From positions 1 through 43,079 of the forward strand of contig JACAEQ010000106.1 of the NCBI GenBank assembly GCA_013388755.1: DNA of 43,079 bases. Reading direction: 5' to 3'. Each line of letters starts with the position of its first letter. Positions within the stretch are counted from its first letter, which is position 1. Below, piece after piece: positions 8,017 to 15,261 of this stretch. This DNA is from Chloroflexota bacterium. GTDB taxonomy: Bacteria; Chloroflexota; Chloroflexia; Chloroflexales; Roseiflexaceae. Below the pieces are notes generated by a model. The model did not search any database, was not told the origin of the DNA, and saw only the letters and a program-made list of their open reading frames with translations. A program made the translations under genes and the position numbers.

Positions 8017-9006
8017 CTACCAGTAGTGCACCAGCGGTATATCGGCCATGCTCAACAACCCCGATTCGGCGCGGCGAACACCGGGGATGGCATTGACGAC
8101 AATGGCTGCTGTGGCGATATCGCCATGAATGCCGCCGGCAATCGTCATGCGCAGTGGTGGGGTGCCGTCGATCTCGATGGTATCCTGTGGGTCAGGCGCG
8201 CCGACATACATGCGCAACTCGAGCGTGATGACCTCGCGATCGGCCACGTAACCACGCGTTACCTGACGTACACCGGCGACCTGATCGGCTGAAACAGTGA
8301 CGTGTTCGGTGATGATCGAACGTTCGGCCATGACTGGCATGATCGTGTCGTCTCCCGCATCGAGTTGCCATCCGAGCGCGGCAGCAATCATGTGCAGCGA
8401 TTCGGGCAGACCAACGTGCCGCACGGTACCTTCATGCACGCGCTGCGCGAACTCAGCCGGCGTGAGGCCGGCGCCGATCTTGCGCTGCAACGGGCCACGG
8501 CGTTGCGCCGCATCAACGACACGTAACACACGCACGGCGCGTACATCGGCACAGACCGCAGTGAGCATGATGGGCAGGGCATCCATCGCATACCCGGGGT
8601 TGACGCCTGCGCCGAGCAGGGTCACATCCGCTGCGCGCGCCGCGATGTCGAGGTCCGATGCGAGTTGCGGTTGTGCACTCCAGGGGTAGGAGAGCTCCTC
8701 GCATGTCGAGACGACATCCGCGCCGGCCGCGATGCATGCCTGCAGTTGGGGAGCGACGGCTGCGAGTGATGACGACGTGGCATGCAGTACAATCTCGGGG
8801 TGGGACTCGCGGAGGACGTCAGCCGCACCGGCGCGAACGATGACGCCAGATGGCTCGCTGCCGAGGAGTTCGCCGAGATCGCGCCCGATCTTGTGCGGGT
8901 CAATGTCTATGGCGCCGACGACCTGTACGCCGGGGTGCGCGACAGCCAGGCGCGCTATACTGATGCCAATCGGGCCAAGCCCATAGCAGACGACGCGGGT
9001 CGCCAT
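8017..9006 (-). CDS. DapB-like NAD(P)-dependent dehydrogenase (2,4-diaminopentanoate dehydrogenase-like)
   Basis: A 329-residue protein with an N-terminal Rossmann motif (VVCYGLGPIGISIARL), AIDIDPHKIG after strand two, HATSS in the substrate/nucleotide interface and STCEELSYPW, as in dihydrodipicolinate-reductase-like oxidoreductases. This length and the STCEE-type segment resemble 2,4-diaminopentanoate dehydrogenases and the many related proteins of unknown substrate, rather than true DapB (about 270 residues). No ornithine-fermentation genes are nearby, so the substrate is open. Start ATG 9006 is preferred over ATG 9024 because the Rossmann strand begins directly after it. A strong promoter lies at 9041-9070. 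Confidence 0.8.
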   Translation of the reverse strand: MATRVVCYGLGPIGISIARLAVAHPGVQVVGAIDIDPHKIGRDLGELLGSEPSGVIVRAGAADVLRESHPEIVLHATSSSLAAVAPQLQACIAAGADVVSTCEELSYPWSAQPQLASDLDIAARAADVTLLGAGVNPGYAMDALPIMLTAVCADVRAVRVLRVVDAAQRRGPLQRKIGAGLTPAEFAQRVHEGTVRHVGLPESLHMIAAALGWQLDAGDDTIMPVMAERSIITEHVTVSADQVAGVRQVTRGYVADREVITLELRMYVGAPDPQDTIEIDGTPPLRMTIAGGIHGDIATAAIVVNAIPGVRRAESGLLSMADIPLVHYW

Positions 9007-9040
9007 ACTTCTGTCCTCGTACATTCAAGCAGGCCGTGTT

Positions 9041-9082
9041 ATCATAACGCGCCGGTACGCATATTGTCAATTGCTTGACAAT
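9041..9082 (-). promoter_or_regulatory. promoter with palindromic operator before the dehydrogenase gene
   Basis: On the minus strand: TTGACA (9070-9065), an 18-base spacer, TATGAT (9046-9041), 34 bases before the start at 9006. The -35 box is the inner part of one arm of a perfect inverted repeat, ATTGTCAA-N4-TTGACAAT (9063-9082). A dimeric repressor bound there would block RNA polymerase. No regulator is encoded next to it apart from the divergent response regulator. Confidence 0.75.
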
Positions 9083-9244
9083 TGCGGCATGATCCGCGAC
9101 TATGCCCGGCAACATGGCGGATGACGGGGCACCAGGCGGCACGCAAGGGGCGCGCAATCTTCCGGAGGATGCTTGTGCCTGGCGGACGATGTCACGTTTG
9201 CACTGGCGATGGTAGGTCCACAGATAACCTGATGGGGATGTGAG

Positions 9245-10597
9245 TTGACACCACCAGCGATTCTGATCATAGATGATGATATCGTGCTGCTGGCACGGTT
9301 GGCAACACAGCTCAAAGAAGCCGGGTATACGGCGCTCCAGGCGGCTGACGTGCGCCAGGCCGAGCAGTTGCTCGATGATACGCCGGTTGACCTGGTTTTG
9401 CTGGATACTGCGATGGCGCGCGGCGCCGGCTGGCAGTTGCTGCCGCGCCTTGCTGCACGTGTTCCAACGATCATCGTCAGCGGGGATGGCCTCGAGGAAG
9501 ATGTTGTGCGCGGCCTTGACGCGGGCGCGCTTGATTATCTGACGAAACCCTTCCGCACGGGTGAGTTACTGGCACGCATACGTGCTCATTTGCGGGTAAG
9601 GTCAGGCGATGAGAGTGGATCGGCCGGTGTGCCGTCGCGCCGCAAACCGGTTCCAACGAACGTCACTGAGCCGGGTGACGGTGAGGGTCCGGCGAGCGAT
9701 ATGGTGCCAGATTCTCCTGCGGCAGAAGGCGTCTCGCGCCCGGAGGGTGATGATCGCGCCGGCGAACAACGCGGCGCCAGGTCGCGTCGCTCGCGCAATG
9801 CAGCGGAAGAGGAAGAGCCAGTCTTCATCCCGTATGCTGAGGAACGGCGGCTGCTCGATACCGAAGGAAGGATGGCAGCAGACGAGGTGCGGGCCAGCGA
9901 ACTGGAACAATTGCCACTCGGCGCGCGGCTGCGCGCGGCACGGCAACGCCGGCGAATTACTCTGGTCCAGGCTGAACTCGATACCAGGATCCGGATGTCA
10001 TACATCCAGGCGATGGAAGAAGAGAAGTTTGCTCTGTTGCCGCATGGGCCGATCGCCGAGACCATGGTGCAGACGTATGCGGCATATCTGGGTCTCAACG
10101 TGGGGCAGGCCGGCCAGGAATACCGCCAGCATCATTACAGTGCGCCGCTCGAGCCGCTCATTGCGCTGGGGGGGGCAGCATTGCCGCGGCCAGCTCCGCC
10201 CTGGTGGCTCTGGGCCATTGCAGTCGTGCTGGCACTGGGCGTAGGAATTGGCGGAATCTTCGCGCTGGATCCGGCCGGAGCAGCGGCGCTTGGGCAGCGG
10301 GCGCGCGCGCTGGTGATGCCGCCAACAGCAACTCCGACGCCTTCGCCCTCGCCGACTCCCAGCATAACCGCCACTGTAACCCCCACCGCAACACCGAGTG
10401 CAACTGCGAGTGCTACACCCGGCATCACGCCTACGGCAACGTCGAGCGCCACGCCAGAGCCGACGATGACGCCAACCGCCACGCTGCGCCCACGAGCAAC
10501 GGCGCGCCCGACGGCACCGCCAACGCCGGAGCCACCAACGCCGGAGCCGCCAACGCCGGAACCGCCAACGCCGGAACCGCCAACCCCCGAGGCGTGA
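9245..10597 (+). CDS. response-regulator receiver fused to RodZ-like HTH/transmembrane protein
   Basis: A 450-residue protein with TTG start. The receiver domain (about 1-120) keeps all key residues: D10-D12 acidic pocket, phosphoacceptor D54 (LVLLDT), S79 (IIVSGDG) and K101 (YLTKPF). A charged, low-complexity linker (about 120-215) follows. Then comes a RodZ-type helix-turn-helix of the HTH_25 kind (about 220-290: LGARLRAARQRRRIT, IRMSYIQAMEEEKFALLP, TYAAYLGLN), one transmembrane helix (PPWWLWAIAVVLALGVGIGG) and an extracytoplasmic Thr/Pro-rich tail ending in five PPTPE repeats. RodZ anchors the MreB cytoskeleton and sets cell shape; here phosphorylation may control that, which is inference. 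No histidine kinase is adjacent. mnmE follows after a 119-base gap. Confidence 0.88.
   Translation: MTPPAILIIDDDIVLLARLATQLKEAGYTALQAADVRQAEQLLDDTPVDLVLLDTAMARGAGWQLLPRLAARVPTIIVSGDGLEEDVVRGLDAGALDYLTKPFRTGELLARIRAHLRVRSGDESGSAGVPSRRKPVPTNVTEPGDGEGPASDMVPDSPAAEGVSRPEGDDRAGEQRGARSRRSRNAAEEEEPVFIPYAEERRLLDTEGRMAADEVRASELEQLPLGARLRAARQRRRITLVQAELDTRIRMSYIQAMEEEKFALLPHGPIAETMVQTYAAYLGLNVGQAGQEYRQHHYSAPLEPLIALGGAALPRPAPPWWLWAIAVVLALGVGIGGIFALDPAGAAALGQRARALVMPPTATPTPSPSPTPSITATVTPTATPSATASATPGITPTATSSATPEPTMTPTATLRPRATARPTAPPTPEPPTPEPPTPEPPTPEPPTPEA
10517..10591 (+). repeat. 15-bp tandem repeat, five copies, coding for PPTPE
   Basis: Five consecutive 15-base units (consensus CCGCCAACGCCGGAR) encode the extreme C-terminal PPTPE repeats of the receiver-RodZ fusion. 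The last unit is slightly diverged. Such arrays can change in copy number by slippage without a frame change. Confidence 0.9.
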
Positions 10598-10716
10598 CCC
10601 GGCGCAGGGCGAGAGCAGATGTCTGATGGCAGATCGGGATCGGCGCTTCTGGAAGCGGGCGATGTCGTGTTGCTGCGTGATGGAGATGGATCGTGGCACG
10701 CGAAGGAGCAGGTGCC

Positions 10717-12105
10717 ATGCTCTACGACGATACAATTGCGGCGATTGCGACGCCCCCTGGCGAAGGTGGCATCGGTATTGTACGCATCAGCGGTCGTGAT
10801 GCGCTTCGTATCCTGGAGCGCGTGTTTTTGCCTGTGCGCGCCGGCGCGTGGCGGCCCTACCGGATGCGTTATGGCCGGGTCGTTGACCATGCCGGCGTAA
10901 CCGTGGACGAGGCGCTGGCAGTGTTTATGCGTCGGCCACATAGTTTCACCGCCGAAGATGCCGCCGAAATCTCCGTCCATGGTGGCCCGCTGGTGCTGGA
11001 ACGGGTCCTGCAGCTGGTTCTGGCAGCAGGTGCACGGGCAGCCAACCCTGGCGAGTTTACGATGCGCGCCTTTCTCAATGGCCGGATCGACCTTGCCCAG
11101 GCGGAGGCAACGCTCGATATCATTACGGCGCGGACGACGGCTGCGCTGGCACTCGCGGAAGCGCAACTCGGCGGCTGGCTTTCCGGCGAGTTGCGCCGTG
11201 TGCGCGAACAGTTGCTCGGGCTGCTGGCGTACTGTACTGCGCTGGTGGACTTTCCTGAGGACGAGGTCGAGCCGCAGGACGTGGTGTCGCCGCTCGCGGC
11301 CGCCCTTCACGCACTTGACGCGCTGGTCGCCACGGCGCAACAGGGGATCATCTACCGCCAGGGCGCGCGCGCGACACTGGTAGGCCGCCCGAACGCCGGA
11401 AAATCGAGTCTGCTCAATGCACTTCTGCGCGTTGACCGGGCGATTGTGACGCCAATCCCCGGTACGACACGCGACACCCTGGAAGAGACCGCCAACCTGG
11501 GAGGCGTACCGGTGGTGTTGACCGATACGGCCGGCATTGTTGAAACTGACGATCCGGTTGAGCGAATTGGCGTAACACGGAGCCGCCAGGCGCTTTCGGC
11601 GGCAGATCTGGTGCTGATGGTCGTTGATGCATCCTGCGCGCCAACCGTTGCGGATCGTGAGATCGCGGCCCTCACTGAGGGCAAACGGGTGATCCTGGTG
11701 CTGAACAAGGTCGATCTGCTTGATACTTCGGGGAGTGTATCTATCGTGGTGCGGCTACAGGAGTATGGCCAGATCCGTAATAACCCGTTTGATGCAACTG
11801 TGGCGGTATCGGCATTGAGCGGCCAGGGATTGGCGACGCTGGGGGCAGCGGTGGCGCAGCAGCTGCTCGGCACTGTGCCGCAACCCGATGGCCGCATGGT
11901 TACCAGCGCCCGGCACCGTGATGCGCTTGCGCGCGCCGCCGATCATGTGCGTGACGCGCTGAGTGGCTATGGTCATGGTGTGACGCCCGACCTGCTGGCT
12001 GTTGATCTGACAGCGGCGCTCAGCGCAATTGGCGAAGTGACCGGTGAGTCGGTCGGCGACGACTTGCTGCACGCGATATTCAGCCGGTTTTGCATTGGAA
12101 AATAG
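10717..12105 (+). CDS. mnmE: tRNA modification GTPase MnmE (TrmE)
   Basis: A 462-residue protein. It has the N-terminal formyl-THF-binding domain (DTIAAIATPPGEGGIGIVR), the helical domain, an inserted G domain with P-loop GRPNAGKSSLLN, G3 DTAG, G4 NKVD, and the invariant C-terminal Cys motif in CIGK at the very end. It forms the MnmEG complex with MnmG to modify U34 of tRNAs. ATG 10717 has GGAGCAGG upstream; the ORF opens earlier at 10693 but the family begins at MLYDDT. A DUF58 gene follows after 24 bases. Confidence 0.96.
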   Translation: MLYDDTIAAIATPPGEGGIGIVRISGRDALRILERVFLPVRAGAWRPYRMRYGRVVDHAGVTVDEALAVFMRRPHSFTAEDAAEISVHGGPLVLERVLQLVLAAGARAANPGEFTMRAFLNGRIDLAQAEATLDIITARTTAALALAEAQLGGWLSGELRRVREQLLGLLAYCTALVDFPEDEVEPQDVVSPLAAALHALDALVATAQQGIIYRQGARATLVGRPNAGKSSLLNALLRVDRAIVTPIPGTTRDTLEETANLGGVPVVLTDTAGIVETDDPVERIGVTRSRQALSAADLVLMVVDASCAPTVADREIAALTEGKRVILVLNKVDLLDTSGSVSIVVRLQEYGQIRNNPFDATVAVSALSGQGLATLGAAVAQQLLGTVPQPDGRMVTSARHRDALARAADHVRDALSGYGHGVTPDLLAVDLTAALSAIGEVTGESVGDDLLHAIFSRFCIGK

Positions 12106-12129
12106 CACGAACGGAAGGGCGTCAGGACC

Positions 12130-13422
12130 ATGGGCATGCAACTGGATCACTGGGCGAACTATGTGCGGCCCATCGGACTGTTCCTGCTGGCCATCCTGTT
12201 ATTCATTGCGGCGCAGGGCACGGGCATCGGGCTGTTTTTTCACCTCAGCTATCTTCTCATCGGCATCGTTGTAGTGTCGTATGGGTGGGCGTGGCTCAAT
12301 CTACGCGGGTTGAGCGTACAGCGTGAGACGTTCACCCACCGAACACAGGTAGGGGAGCAGGCGCGCGAGCGAGTCACGATTCGGAATCGCTGGCCATTAC
12401 CCAAACTCTGGGTCGAAGTGCTGGATCACTCGGATCTGCCGCAGCATGGCGCAGGCTTCGTCGCCAGCCTGCCGGCTGGTGAGCGGCGGCGCTGGATTGT
12501 GCGCACGCCGTGCACGATCCGGGGCAAGTTCCGCCTCGGGCCGGTCACTCTGGTCAGTGGCGATCCGTTTGGCCTGTTTCGGCTGCAACGAATGATCCCT
12601 GGTTTTGATGAGGTACTGGTATACCCGCGCACCATTCCCCTGCCCGGGTTCAGTCTACCGAGCGCCGAGTTACCCGGCGGGCAGAACCTCAAAGCACGCA
12701 CGCATTACGTGACGCCCAATGTCGCCACCATTCGCGAGTATATGCCGGGTGACAGCTTCAATCGCATTCACTGGCGCAGCACGGCACGGATCGGGAAGTT
12801 GATGGTGAAGGAATTTGAGCTTGATCCAACGGCTGAGATCTATGTCGTGCTGGATATGTTCGAACGAGCGCAGCACTACCTGCGACAGGCCGGCGCAACG
12901 CAGGTAGCGCGTGAACAGCGGAGCGCCGAATCCACCGAGGAATATGCCGTCCAGGCGGCGGCGTCGATTGCGCGGCATTTGCTGGCCCAGAACCGTGCCG
13001 TCGGCCTGATTGCGTGGGGGCAACAGCGCGAGGTGATCCCTGCCGAACGCGAGATTCGACAACTGTACAAGATCCTCGAAGCGCTGGCCGAATTACGCGC
13101 GCAAGGCGCAACACCCCTGGCCGAGGTGCTGGGGGCAGAGAGTGCGCGTTTCGGGCGCAATTGCACACTGGTACTGATTACGCCGTCACTGGACGAGCGC
13201 TGGGTGACGAGTGTGCAACATTTGCTGTACCGCGGGGTGCGGATTGTTGCCGTACTGATCGATGCCCGGTCGTTTGGTGGAACGCGTGGTGGTGAGGTGT
13301 TGCACATGCGCCTGGCCGAGTTGCGCGTGCCAACATACACATATGGCCGAGGGCAGTCGCTGGCTGAGGTGCTCACCCATCCTGCGGTTCTGGCACCGGG
13401 GCCACCACTCAGGAGCGTGTAA
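12130..13422 (+). CDS. DUF58 domain protein
   Basis: A 430-residue protein with two N-terminal hydrophobic segments (PIGLFLLAILLFIAA and LSYLLIGIVVVSYGWAW), a beta-rich middle portion (about 60-190), and the DUF58 signature around residues 200-235 (REYMPGDSFNRIHWRSTAR), followed by a von Willebrand A-like fold (EIYVVLDMFERA) that lacks a full MIDAS. DUF58 proteins usually neighbour MoxR AAA ATPases and transglutaminase-fold genes; neither is present here. The two N-terminal helices place the rest in the cytoplasm or periplasm near the membrane. The function in chaperoning or cell-envelope work is unknown. ATG at 12130 is used; ATG 12136 is an alternative. Confidence 0.85.
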   Translation: MGMQLDHWANYVRPIGLFLLAILLFIAAQGTGIGLFFHLSYLLIGIVVVSYGWAWLNLRGLSVQRETFTHRTQVGEQARERVTIRNRWPLPKLWVEVLDHSDLPQHGAGFVASLPAGERRRWIVRTPCTIRGKFRLGPVTLVSGDPFGLFRLQRMIPGFDEVLVYPRTIPLPGFSLPSAELPGGQNLKARTHYVTPNVATIREYMPGDSFNRIHWRSTARIGKLMVKEFELDPTAEIYVVLDMFERAQHYLRQAGATQVAREQRSAESTEEYAVQAAASIARHLLAQNRAVGLIAWGQQREVIPAEREIRQLYKILEALAELRAQGATPLAEVLGAESARFGRNCTLVLITPSLDERWVTSVQHLLYRGVRIVAVLIDARSFGGTRGGEVLHMRLAELRVPTYTYGRGQSLAEVLTHPAVLAPGPPLRSV

Positions 13423-13497
13423 CATCCAGTCGTGCAGATGCTGCGTAGCGTAGGGTACACCGATCGCTGAACCGCGTGATACTGTCGGAGTACCGCT

Positions 13498-14535
13498 ATG
13501 AGCCAGGGCAGACGTTTCGCAGCGAACTTCAACCGGGATGATGAGCATGTTGAGCACGACGCCGGTGATTCACCATGGCAGGCCGAACTGGCTGATTCAC
13601 TGCCCATGCGCCTGCGCACCGGTGAGCCGATCGAAGACTCGACCCAGATGTATCTGCGCGAAATCGGCCAGGTAGGGTTGTTGAGCGCGGACGATGAGAT
13701 TGCCCTGGCGCAGGACATCGTCCGTGGCCGTGAGGCACACGAGAAACTGGCCGCGCAGCGTTTCCAGTCGTGGAGCGAGCGTGCCATGCTCGAGCGCCAT
13801 GCAGCGCAGGCAGAAGAGTCACGTCGCCGCCTCATTCAGGCGAATCTCCGCCTGGTGGTGAGCATCGCAAAGAAATACATTGGCGGCCCGCTCTCATTTA
13901 TGGATCTGGTGCAGGAGGGGAACATCGGGCTGATGCGGGCCGTCGAGAAGTTTGACTCCGGCAAAGGCAATCGTTTCTCAACATACGCCACCTGGTGGAT
14001 TCGCCAGGCGATCACCCGCGCGATCGCCGAACAGAGTCGTCTGATCCGTCTTCCAGTTCATCTGAGCGATGCGATCGGGCAATTGCGCCGGGTCACTCGC
14101 CAGCTGGAGCAATCGCTCGAGCGTGAGCCGACCATGGAAGAGATTGCTCAGGCGACCGGGCTGCCGGAGCGAAAGGTCAGGCGCCTGTTACAGGCAGCGG
14201 CGCAGCCGGTATCACTCGAACAGCCGATCACGAATGATGGCGAAGGGCATGTTGGTGAGTTGCTGGCCGATGATGTCGTGGATGCGCCCCTGGAGATTGC
14301 AACGCGACGCATGCTGCAGGATGAGCTGTCTCAGGCGCTGATGGAACTCCCCGATCGCGAACGAGCCGTTCTGCAGTTGCGGTTTGGCCTGACGGACGGA
14401 CGGCGCCGGACGCTGGAAGAGGTGGGGATCGCTTTCGGTATTACGCGCGAGCGCACACGGCAGATCGAGGCCGATGCGCTGCGCCAGTTGCGTCGCCCCG
14501 GTGTTGGCGCGCGCCTGCAGGCCTACCTGGAGTAG
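13498..14535 (+). CDS. RNA polymerase sigma factor, sigma-70 family (group 2-like)
   Basis: A 345-residue sigma factor. Region 1.2 starts at [11 protein letters not shown]; region 2 has [30 protein letters not shown] and the -10 recognition/melting segment [17 protein letters not shown]; region 3 follows; region 4 has [11 protein letters not shown] and the -35-binding helix [15 protein letters not shown]. Region 1.1 of a housekeeping sigma is missing (only about 40 acidic or polar residues precede region 1.2), so it is more probably a group 2 factor than the sole RpoD, though Chloroflexota SigA proteins can be short. The near-consensus promoters in this window fit such a factor. It ends a plus-strand run and faces the accB gene. 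Confidence 0.9.
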   Translation: MSQGRRFAANFNRDDEHVEHDAGDSPWQAELADSLPMRLRTGEPIEDSTQMYLREIGQVGLLSADDEIALAQDIVRGREAHEKLAAQRFQSWSERAMLERHAAQAEESRRRLIQANLRLVVSIAKKYIGGPLSFMDLVQEGNIGLMRAVEKFDSGKGNRFSTYATWWIRQAITRAIAEQSRLIRLPVHLSDAIGQLRRVTRQLEQSLEREPTMEEIAQATGLPERKVRRLLQAAAQPVSLEQPITNDGEGHVGELLADDVVDAPLEIATRRMLQDELSQALMELPDRERAVLQLRFGLTDGRRRTLEEVGIAFGITRERTRQIEADALRQLRRPGVGARLQAYLE

Positions 14536-14620
14536 CTGCTTGCGCGCGCCTTCAGTGCGACCGCGTAACGTATACCGCCTTATACGCATGCTGGTGGATG
14601 GATGTGCATCCCCTCGTCCG

Positions 14621-14724
14621 CTGTCATTGCGAGCGAAGCGACGCAATCTCCTATCATCTGTGGTGATTGCTTCAGCCACGCTGCGCTCGCTGCAGGCTGT
14701 CGCTGATGCTCCTCGCAATGACAG
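14621..14724. repeat. dispersed palindromic element with 13-bp perfect terminal inverted repeats
   Basis: CTGTCATTGCGAG (14621-14633) and its exact complement CTCGCAATGACAG (14712-14724) bound a 104-base element. Inside, GCAATC and GATTGC form a second inverted pair, and CAGCCACGCTGCGCTCGCTG is shared with the copies near 31.4 and 34.5 kb. It has no coding capacity. It lies in the 217-base gap between the convergent sigma factor and accB genes, where a folded transcript could stop both. The rest of that gap shows nothing recognisable. Confidence 0.85.
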
Positions 14725-14752
14725 AAAGCACACGTTTCATCCAGAAACCGTC

Positions 14753-15247
14753 TTACTCGATCTCTGCCAGCAACGCGCCAAGTGTCACACTCTGGCCTGC
14801 TGCGGCGCTCAAGTGCGTGATGGTACCCGTGCGTGGAGCGCGCACCTCATTTTCCATCTTCATTGCTTCGAGTACCAGCAGCGGCTGGCCAGCCTCGACG
14901 TGATCGCCGGCGGCTACCAGCACACGTGTGATCAGCCCTGGAATGGGTGCTTTGACGCGGCCATCGCCGCTGGCGGGCCGGGCGACCGTCGCATCGAGAT
15001 CGCGCACCTCCACCTGGTGCAGCCCGCTACGCGCGCGCATCCAGTGCAGGTCACGATCGATGACCAGTTCGTAGGGACGGCCATTGACAATGATCCAGTC
15101 CAGTGGTTCCGGGCCGCCGACCTCGGGCATCAGGACGTGGACCTCCTGGCCATCAACAATCATCGAAACCTCGTTGGTGGCCCGGTTAAGCGGTGGTATC
15201 TCAACGGTAAAGACGTGGCCATCGATAGTGACGCTCAGTCTATTCAT
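14753..15247 (-). CDS. biotin carboxyl carrier protein of an acyl-CoA carboxylase
   Basis: A 164-residue protein. The C-terminal 75 residues form a biotinyl/lipoyl domain with the site EAMKM (biotinylated Lys130), preceded by a Pro/Ala hinge and followed by a typical GTI...VTLGALLAEIE end. The N-terminal 80 residues form a beta-rich domain (VDGQEVHVLMP) resembling the region between biotin carboxylase and biotin domain in propionyl-/methylcrotonyl-CoA carboxylase alpha chains, so this looks like the C-terminal part of such a chain encoded separately. It carries the carboxyl group from the biotin carboxylase to the carboxyltransferase. It is the last gene of the minus-strand locus, 14 bases after the biotin carboxylase stop. 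Confidence 0.92.
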   Translation of the reverse strand: MNRLSVTIDGHVFTVEIPPLNRATNEVSMIVDGQEVHVLMPEVGGPEPLDWIIVNGRPYELVIDRDLHWMRARSGLHQVEVRDLDATVARPASGDGRVKAPIPGLITRVLVAAGDHVEAGQPLLVLEAMKMENEVRAPRTGTITHLSAAAGQSVTLGALLAEIE

Positions 15248-15261
15248 GGTCGAACCCCTGT

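Noticed and set aside
9075-9108. Divergent plus-strand promoter from the other arm of the 9063-9082 palindrome
   Set aside because: TTGACA is present on the plus strand but no acceptable -10 lies 16-18 bases downstream.
10619-10900. 93-codon plus frame beginning before mnmE
   Set aside because: Most of it overlaps mnmE out of frame; the short unique part (MSDGRSGS...) has no recognisable domain.
10135-11340. 401-codon minus-strand frame across the end of the receiver-RodZ gene and mnmE
   Set aside because: The Gly/Val-rich repeats are the reverse complement of the PPTPE array and Thr/Pro tail; no ribosome-binding site and it lies opposite two solid genes.
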